Shown here: positions 57,178 through 64,000 of the stretch, piece after piece | Position numbering within the stretch: position 1 is the first letter of the stretch | Layout: each line of letters begins with the position of its first letter | From: Simmondsia chinensis | Taxonomy: Eukaryota; Streptophyta; Magnoliopsida; Caryophyllales; Simmondsiaceae | Reading direction: 5' to 3' | NCBI GenBank assembly: GCA_018398585.1 | Contig: JAGTTD010000019.1 | Span: forward strand, 5,369,702 to 5,433,701 | Length of the DNA stretch: 64,000 bases | The notes under the pieces: model-generated | What the model was told of the DNA's origin: nothing | Databases searched by the model: none | Seen by the model: the letters and a program-made list of their open reading frames with translations, nothing else | Program-made: the position numbers and the translations under genes

Positions 57178-58930
57178 GAAACGGTGTCCGTATTTGTTAA
57201 TGGCTTACCTGAGAGAACAACAAACTCCTGGCTCAAGTACGTCTTCCGTGGTTTCAAGTCAATTTACGATGCTTTTGTTCCTGCTAAGAGGACGCTGAGG
57301 TCTTGACGCTCGTATGGGTTTGTTCGGTTTCATAACCCGAGGGAAGCTGCTAGAGCAATTTCATCTATGAATGGTAAATGGGTGATAGATGCCAAGCTTA
57401 GGGTTGAATGGGCTAACCCACCGAGAAGATCAACTGAGTCATCAGCCAGGAGCCAGCATTGTTCAAGGGTCTTCCAACAGACCAGAGCTACTGTCGGCGC
57501 ACATGATCAGGATGACACCCTTCCTACTCAAATTAGAGATTATGCAGGTTCTGACATACCAACGATTGTGGTTTCCAACATCAACAAGAATGTGGAGGAT
57601 TGGTTACAACAGTCTATAATTGCGCACACATTGGGTGAGGCGAGTCTGGATAATATTCTCACCTTTATCACGGAGAACGATCTCCACGGTTTAACCCCTA
57701 AAGGGTTAAACACCATTACTTTTGTCCTGGTTTGTGATTCTGCTAAGACTTTGGAGTCCTACCTCGGCCCTCATTGTGAGATTCTTCTTAAGAAATTCAG
57801 CAATGTTTCTAAATACTCTGGCGAGATCCTTGGATCAATTAACAGAAGAGTATGGATAGAGGTTTTGGATTGCCTGTCCAATGCTGGACTATGGACTGCT
57901 TTTCTGACTTTCAATATGTCCTCATCGACGCATGTTCCCCATCACTTATTCATCGAATGGTACAAGTCCATTTTAATGGGTGACCCGATTGGTCCTGGTC
58001 AAAGAGGGTAGCACAGAGTTGATTCCAAATTACTATCCCAGTGTTGTTTCTTTGGCAGCATCGACTAGATTAGCAAGAGAACAAAACTCTTCGGCAATGA
58101 ATCCGTACCAGGAACAACAGTGCACCACCCTGACGCCCAATACCACACTGGTTCATCATTCCCCTGTTCATAGGATGACTGACGAGGGCACTATTAGACT
58201 AGTGTACGAGGAAGTACGTACAGTCGAGCTATCGCGGGGTCAGCTTGCTTTCCATATTGAAGGTCAATATATCGGTAGGTAGTCTGTGGAATGCAGCTGG
58301 CCACATGCTTCTCTTCCCCATCCATCTTCACAGTGTGATGATCATATTCTAGTTCAGGAAGTGCATGGTAACCAACATCTGCCTCCTTTGCTTCAGTGGA
58401 TGGAGAATGACATAGCTAGTTTAGTTTAGCCTCATGCTCAATCTCCGTAGCTTGAGAATGTAACTCAAGACCCCGCTAGTGAAGATGATTCTGGGTCCTC
58501 GGGGCCTCTGTTCCCTCCAGGTTTTGAGCCTTCTGCTTTGAGAAGGTCAGAGCCTTGTATCGAGAGACCTAGTGGAGTAGGGATGAAAAAAGGAAAAGGA
58601 ATGCTGATAAAAAGGGAGAGGAAAGCGTTGAAGCACAAGGAGAAAGAGAATGAAAAGCAGGAGCTTCAAGAATTTCTGAAAGATATGTCGCCTGCAAACA
58701 GCATGCTAAAAACAACCAAGACCTCAGCCAAGCGGAAAAAGGGGAATGAGGTGAAATGGGAAAATTCCTCAAAGACAGCTGGGAAGAAGAAAAAACGGAA
58801 TAGGAAAAATCGGTACAATAAGATCTCGGAAAGAGAATATAATATGATGATCTTGCAAGCGGAGCGGACAATAGAGATGGGGAAATTAGTACGTCTTAAC
58901 TTTGATGGTTTCGACAACCAACGATGGTAG
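57178..58930 (+). pseudogene. LINE ORF1 with RRM domain, disrupted
   Basis: The start region gives an RRM fold: RNP2-like VSVFVNGLPE (57185 on) and RNP1-like YGFVRF (about 57315), with a TGA just before RNP1. A middle part (SIIAHTLGEASLDNI, RRVWIEVLDCLSNA) fits the region that follows the RRM in plant L1 ORF1 proteins. A frameshift near 57990 and TAG stops near 58280, 58427 and 58449 follow. The C-terminus is very lysine-rich (58580-58850) and ends EMGKLVRLNFDGFD. It would be an RNA-binding chaperone if intact. Confidence 0.65.
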
Positions 58931-59184
58931 ATTTACTTGCTAATTGAGATGGATGGGTTGTTGGTTGAGGCTTCAGTCCTAATCCTATTTCCCATGTTGT
59001 TCTTCTAGTTTTTCTTCTTTAGGAATCCCCGTTTTTCTTTTGATACCTCTTTGTTGATTGTTTGTTCTGATCTCTTCTTGTACCCACTTCCGTTTTACGG
59101 GGTGGTTAAGGCATCATCTTCTCGAGTTGCCTGGTTGTACTTTAGCCTTGCCAATAACTATCCAAAAATAATAATAATAATAAT

Positions 59185-59325
59185 TTTTTTACCCTGTACT
59201 CTTGTTTCCTTAGTTTGTTTCTTGTCTTTGTTTTGTTTCCCATTTTGCCACGGGTTGAATCAACTCTCATTATACGAAGTGCTTCTTATATCACGGGTGT
59301 GTCGCCAATTATCGAAAAAATAAAT
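59185..59325 (+). mobile_element. Short LINE 3' end
   Basis: GCCACGGGTTGAATCAACTC, TTATATCACGGGTGTGTCGCCAATTATCG and an A run. It follows the tail of the half-LINE directly, so one copy probably inserted at the tail of another. Confidence 0.55.
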
Positions 59326-60020
59326 ATTTCTTTTTGATGGTTCAAGATCAAGCCTTTATTTATTTATTTATTTAATTTCATTTGCATCTTTTCTTACACG
59401 CAATGGTGTCATTTTCTTATTACTAATGATTAGCCAACTCCCATATTATTGTCACTCTATTTGTTCATGTAGAATTTTTATTTTTTTATTTTTGGGATAT
59501 GCTTTGACTTAAATATCCGCATGGCATATACCAAAAGCAATATATGTAATCATAAATCAAGTAGCCATCGAAGACTTAGGACAAACATATAAATTAATAA
59601 ACTAGCTATTTTTCTTGTATGATGCACGGTCGAATGTTGTTATTTGTCTAATATATTTACTAACGTATTATTATTGTGTGGAATTAATTTTTTCTACAAA
59701 AGTCCTAATGTAGTAGTTGCAACCAGATAACCATTACGATTTCTTTCGGCAACGGAAATAATATTAATAAATGAGAACAAATTTATGTTGTGGAAAGTTG
59801 TAGTTTAATATTTAGTTTCTAAAAAATATTCAAGCTAAATCTATCTATTATATTAATGGGAAGTTCTCCCTTTCTCTCAAAACCCTTGAAAATTTCATTC
59901 AAACATTCCTGAATAGATAATTGCAGATACAATTAATTTTTTTTTCTTTTTTATACATTTACAAATTTGTAAGTAAATCATAGGGGTGGAGTTGCTTCGA
60001 AAATTGTAATTTGATTTTAT
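59326..60020. other. AT-rich intergenic DNA
   Basis: Contains TTTA and T-run simple repeats. No gene or bounded element is recognised. Confidence 0.45.
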
Positions 60021-60038
60021 TAGATTTCTTCTTATGTA

Positions 60039-60137
60039 TCCCCGGAAACAGTAAGGGGTAAGGCTGCGTACATCACCCCCCCAGACCCTGCGTTCTGCGA
60101 GAGCCGCAAGGCACTGGGACTGTTGTTATTGTTGTTG
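60039..60137 (+). mobile_element. 5'-truncated (TTG)n SINE with perfect 18-bp duplication
   Basis: It is flanked by TAGATTTCTTCTTATGTA at 60021-60038 and 60138-60155. The content is CCCCGGAAACAGTAAGGGGTAAGGC, TGCGTACATC, CCAGACCCTGCGTTCTGCG, AGAGCCGCAAGGCACTGGG, and GTTGTTATTGTTGTTG. The perfect duplication argues for recent movement. Confidence 0.85.
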
Positions 60138-60216
60138 TAGATTTCTTCTTATGTAAAAAATATTTTTGACCATAAGGGATGTAAAAAATATTAGATTTTC
60201 TTGAAAACAGCTTTTC

Positions 60217-60325
60217 GTTAGGGTATTACCCTGTAAAGGTAAATGTTGCCTACATCCCACTCCTCCCACACCCTGCTTATGCAGGAGCTTTTGAAGCATT
60301 GGGATATGTTGTTGTATGTTGTTGA
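60217..60325 (+). mobile_element. Second (TTG)n SINE, adjacent copy
   Basis: TTAGGGTATTACCCTGTAAAGGTAA, TGTTGCCTACATCCCACTCC, CACACCCTGCTTATGCAGGAGC and ATGTTGTTGTATGTTGTTG. It is more diverged than its neighbour 80 bp to the left. No duplication was found. Confidence 0.65.
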
Positions 60326-61026
60326 ATGTACGCAATGGTTTTCTATTTTTTGTTTTTATTTTTTTGAACTTTGAAAATTAGATTTAAAAATAAAATTTTA
60401 TTTTCCTTGTTTATTTTTAATTTTACTTAAACTTAAAAAATGAAAACATAAAAGGTTTTCTAATATATGGCTTTTTTTACCATACAATATATGGCGTTAG
60501 ATTTTGGAGGAAAAAAAAACTATAAATAGAAATGGATATGAGACAGGTATTAAGGTTTCAGTGTTAAAATTTCAACCTTCTTTTGGTTAGAAACATAATA
60601 AAGAGATCGATCTAAATTATTTATTGAAAGTAAATTGATGGGGTGAAAGTGCTTTCAAAATTAAGCGTGATGTAATCTTACTAAATTTTATTCTTAAATG
60701 AATTGATAGAGATTTTTCATTTCTTATGAAAAAAAAATCTATAAAACATTTTTGCTCTCTCCAGTTATTCATAATAACATGAAACCCATACAATCTGACC
60801 TAAAATTAACCTGAACCTAAAATAATCCCAAATCACAGTAACCAAAACCTAAATTAATTTGACTAAAATCTAACTGAACCCATCCCAAATCCAGACAATA
60901 AACCAAAAATAACCTAACCTCAATCCAATTCAATCTTATTGTAAACCCAAATATCATACACTTGAACAAACAATCCCAAACCCGACACAAATCAGCCAAG
61001 GAACACCCTAAACAAAGTTAAATTTT
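60326..61026. other. AT-rich intergenic DNA
   Basis: About 60780-61000 is rich in AACCTAAA, AACCCA and CCAAAT words, resembling degenerate simple sequence. No gene seen. Confidence 0.4.
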
Positions 61027-61155
61027 TTTTTTAAAACAGTACAAACGCCTTAAAGATAGAAGAAGGGAGGATGCCGGGCCTCGAATACTGGATTCCGTAG
61101 GTGACAAACGCCTATCCAATCATTTGGACCAGGAGGGCTTTGGCCCTAAACAAAG
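61027..61155 (-). mobile_element. Probable tRNA-derived SINE, minus strand
   Basis: On the minus strand GGTCCAAATGATTGGATAGG resembles an A box and CCAGTATTCGAGGCCC a B box, then GGCATCCTCCCTTC and an A run (T run at about 61024-61032 on +). No duplication was resolved. It lies just upstream of the KMS1 leader. Confidence 0.5.
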
Positions 61156-61576
61156 TCACTTGTAACACCAATTATCAGCACCCCGACCACCAAAACTTGG
61201 CGTGTGGGGTTGGGAGAAAAACAAAAGAGAGAGAAAGCGAGCACGATAAATAAAAGCTAAAGAACAGGGAATAATTCTATCTCCAATAGAATTGGGTTTC
61301 ATTAAAGTGAGACCCAATTTGTTCTTTATTATAACTTCCCCAAATTTTTCGTTGAATTTCACTCTTTTTCAGTGTTATTCACTCATAGATCTGCAATTGA
61401 GATTTCATTCTTTACAGGACTCCTTTTTTGTCCTCTTCTTACTCTTTGTTTCGATTAGGGTTGAATTGATCTCAATTTCTCAGTTTTGATTCTGTTGATT
61501 TCGCTTCAAAGGCGGAAATTTTATCCGAAAGAGAGATTTTTTTGTGGATTATTCTTCTGTTTCTGTCTCGATTCGT

Positions 61577-61594
61577 ATGAAGATGATTGAGTAA
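61577..61594 (+). promoter_or_regulatory. Very short upstream ORF in the KMS1 leader
   Basis: ATGAAGATGATTGAGTAA encodes five residues and ends 14 bases before the main ATG. If it is in the mRNA it could lower translation start at the main ORF; this is inference. Confidence 0.4.
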
Positions 61595-61608
61595 AGGGTG
61601 GAATCCAA

Positions 61609-63402
61609 ATGGGGTCTAAAAAGAAGTCAACTTTCTCTTCTGCTGCTTCTTCTTCATCTACAGATGCTACTTTGTCGATCTCAGGTATTTGAGTGCTAGT
61701 TTAATGGAGTTTTCATTGATTTGTTTCTAGTTTTGATTTACTGTTGGATTGTGGGATATTGGGTTCAAATTTGGTTTGGGACTATGTAATCTAGTGGGTG
61801 TAAATCTTATTAGGAATTGGGGTTTAATTGGGTATTAATTGTGATTTAGTTCCTGATTTAAATCTGATTATGTATGCTAGTGGATGTAGTATGGAGTTTT
61901 TGGGAAAAATACTGGCACATTTGCTGCTTCGGTTTTGTTCCTATGCTCCTTCTATCGCTAGGGCATGTAACTATGTATATGTAAATATGTATGGCACTGT
62001 AATCAGAGGATAGAATCAAGAAGAAAGAATGTGATTAGTCAGTATAATAATAGATATTTGGACCGATTTCTATCGGAACATTGTTTAGTGATGTCTTGCT
62101 ATCATGACTTTCTGCATATGAATAGTTTTACATTCTTGTGACATTGGAATCGCTGATTGTAAAAGACTCAATATCAGCCGCAACCGTGGTATAGTTATGA
62201 TCATCCCCAACATTCGGTTAATTTTGCTTCATTAAAGAGATACGAAGGAGCTGTTATTCGGCTGCCCTTTATGGAAGGCTCATTGGGAAGGTTATGTCTT
62301 CAATGGTGTTTGGTTTAAAGGATAGAGAAACTTTCCTGGGCATCTTATCAAGAATGCTATAGTACCCTTAAGGATTCTTAACGTAAGAGGCTATATGACT
62401 GCAATTGTACAAATAATGTTTGGTTAGGAACAAAGTTATGTGTTGTTTCAATTGGATCAAAAGGCTGAAACAAAAATAGCATCGTTAATGCCGTGCCATA
62501 CATGCAGCATATCAGACTTCCATGTCCTGCTATTCTAAATGGTAACGCTAATAGGATTTTACATCATGTGAAAGACATCGGTAATACGTACGATTGCCAA
62601 AACCACAATGGTTACACCTGGTAAATTGGAAATAAAAATGGAGAATGCTGATACAAGAAATGAAAGAATTAATTTTACTGTGTCTTGCATATGATATTTT
62701 TTTCATAGAAATTGCTGAGTTTGACAATTTTAGCCTATTATTGATCTATTTTCAAGCAACAAGAATGTAATAAACGGTCCTTTGGACAAATATATCTACC
62801 AAAATAGGCTGAGCAGTTATATATTTACTTTCCAGTGAGTGTGCAGCTAAATAGCCTACGCATGCATTGAACAAAATGTAAGTGTGGTACAGCCAGGCTG
62901 GCCAGAGCTTTTTCTTATGTTTTCATAGAATTTTTGGAGAGAGTGATTTATCAGCGTTTTTATAAAAGGAAGTGCCCTTACATGTCTTGAAGGACAGATA
63001 ACTATGGTGCTTCCATTTGGAAAAGTAATAACTTCTATTCAGGTCTTGTAAGCAATGAAAATTTTTATGTTGAGTGTCTATTTTCTTTCTCTGGATGCTT
63101 CTTTCTGCGTCATTCTTGATTGATTTCTTTTTATTCTTTCTGATTATGAAGGTTTTTTGCATTTTCTAACATTAAGAATGCCTCATCCAGGGATTCAAGA
63201 GAAGCATCGACAGGAGCTAGAGAATTTGACACTAACTACACAACCTTTCAGAACATTAAAGTTTTTCATTTTGGCTATTAATGAATATGTCAAGCAATGT
63301 GTATCATATCTGTTGAAGAAAGGTGGTTGGCTTTTGCTTTTCAGCATTGTAATTGCTGCTGCAGGGTCTCTCACTGCAACCATTGAGGGTTCTCATGAAA
63401 AG
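61609..63402 (+). CDS. KMS1: KMS1/VMP1-type membrane protein, first two coding exons (gene leaves the window)
   Basis: Exon 1 61609-61684 and exon 2 63191-63402 join in phase with GT-AG borders, giving 96 residues so far; the gene continues beyond base 64000. Exon 1 gives MGSKKKST and a Ser-rich tail. Exon 2 gives EKHRQELENLTLTTQPFRTL, the N-terminal signature of plant KMS1/KMS2 (KILLING ME SLOWLY), homologues of animal VMP1. A first membrane helix follows (GGWLLLFSIVIAAAGSLTATI). Known relatives are polytopic ER/Golgi proteins of about 410-420 aa needed for endomembrane integrity and autophagy. The start is chosen because it is the first ATG in frame and has family-like length before the signature. 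Identification rests on the N-terminus only. Confidence 0.82.
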
Positions 63403-64000
63403 GTAGCGTTTGGTCTTCAACTACCTGACAATTTCTTCTATATAACAAGTTAGACTCAGAAATGCACTGCAATAAAACACATCTGTGCCTTGCTATTCTG
63501 GATGAATCATTGCCCGTTTGGAGAACAAACATCTTGGTTTGCCGTTGCATGTTTTAATCTCTCTCTCTCTCATCAAGTTCACGCGAACTTATGACCTTGC
63601 TTGATGAAATTTCCCAAGTGTTATCATCAATTAGGGCACAAGGTTCCCTTTCCAGCGTTAAATTGGACATGTTACTTGGGGCAAGTTTGGTTTGGGGTTG
63701 AAATAAGGGATAAACTTTTTATGGTCTTATATCATGATGCAATCTTTCGCGGTTAAAAATAATTTGATGAAGTAATCTATACTCTTATTTGGTATATAAA
63801 AGGTTAAAATTTTAAATGGGGCAATCCAGGTCAAAATCCATCCAACTCATTTGTATAGATGGGTTGACGCATGTTAGCTTGATTGTACATAAGTGTAAGG
63901 TACGGTCAGGTCAGAGGAAAAAATTCACTAGAACGATTGAACTCATTGAGGGTGTATTTTTATTTTTTTTTTTTCAAAAGAGGGTTGGAAAGGTTTTAGG
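63403..64000 (+). other. Intron 2 of KMS1 (open at the window edge)
   Basis: The donor GTAGCG follows exon 2. There is a short CT run near 63560, then AT-rich DNA without coding signal. No further KMS1 exon is seen before the edge. Confidence 0.6.

Larger units (their letters stand above)
56690..59184 (+). mobile_element. ORF1-only LINE (half-LINE)
   Basis: A GC-rich 5' region (56700-56870) and a CCA/ATCTCCA minisatellite precede a degenerate ORF1 (57178-58930) and then directly a 3' UTR with CTTGTACCCACTTCCGTTTTACGG, CTTTAGCCTTGCCAATAACTATCC and an A/AAT tail at 59163-59184. No ORF2 sequence lies between ORF1 and the 3' UTR. Ends are approximate and no duplication was found. Confidence 0.6.

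Noticed and set aside
56684..57257. Proline/histidine-rich protein genes on either strand
   Set aside because: The frames follow the CCA/ATCTCCA minisatellite and carry no conserved feature.
1..64000. CRISPR arrays, operons, prophage or plasmid features
   Set aside because: The window is plant nuclear DNA; no regularly spaced repeats with unique spacers or bacterial genes were seen.

Overview
This is a 64 kb piece of a plant nuclear genome, most likely a eudicot. The evidence is three plant-type genes with many GT-AG introns, AT-rich intergenic DNA, and dense plant retroelements (Ty1/copia, a Ty3/gypsy chromovirus derivative, L1-type LINEs, SINEs, hAT-type elements). No bacterial, organellar or viral gene order is visible. 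The species cannot be named from the sequence.

Genes. (1) 739-7072, + strand: a complete ten-exon thermospermine synthase (ACL5 type, 341 aa). (2) 22236-11629, - strand: a complete nine-exon cytosolic 9-lipoxygenase (893 aa, LOX5-like). Its third intron has grown to about 5.6 kb because a non-autonomous gypsy element sits in it. (3) 61609 to the right edge, + strand: the first two coding exons of a KMS1/VMP1-type ER membrane protein; the gene continues outside the window. All three reading frames were rebuilt exon by exon; every join keeps phase with GT-AG borders. ACL5 (vascular polyamine signalling), LOX (oxylipin synthesis) and KMS1 (endomembrane/autophagy) share no obvious pathway, as is usual for plant neighbours.

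Mobile DNA fills most of the rest. 14957-19916 is a gag-only gypsy element with a stray chromodomain and an internal LTR-like block, in LOX intron 3 (TSD GTTAG). 23354-28503 is a near-complete Ty1/copia element on the - strand (TSD AGTGG) with five in-frame stops. 33008-37880 is a decayed Tork/Tnt1-like copia element with a truncated 3' LTR and a mutated reverse transcriptase active site. 43774-48007 is a 5'-truncated L1-type LINE (13-bp TSD) nested in an older GAGCTC-rich repeat. Many LINE 3' ends occur, including copies that keep ORF1 material but lack ORF2 (54330-54996 and 56690-59184). hAT-type elements with 8-bp TSDs lie at 30961-31755 and 52112-52644.

The most unusual signal is a SINE family ending in (TTG)n. 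One copy (10157-10404) begins with an essentially whole 5S rRNA sequence and is bounded by a 15-bp target site duplication. A second copy (8838-8969, 11-bp TSD) begins exactly within the 3' end of 5S rRNA. Together they indicate a 5S rRNA-headed plant SINE rather than the usual tRNA-headed type. Further copies of the same 3' body lie at about 38.2, 42.1, 50.4, 53.4, 60.0 and 60.2 kb.
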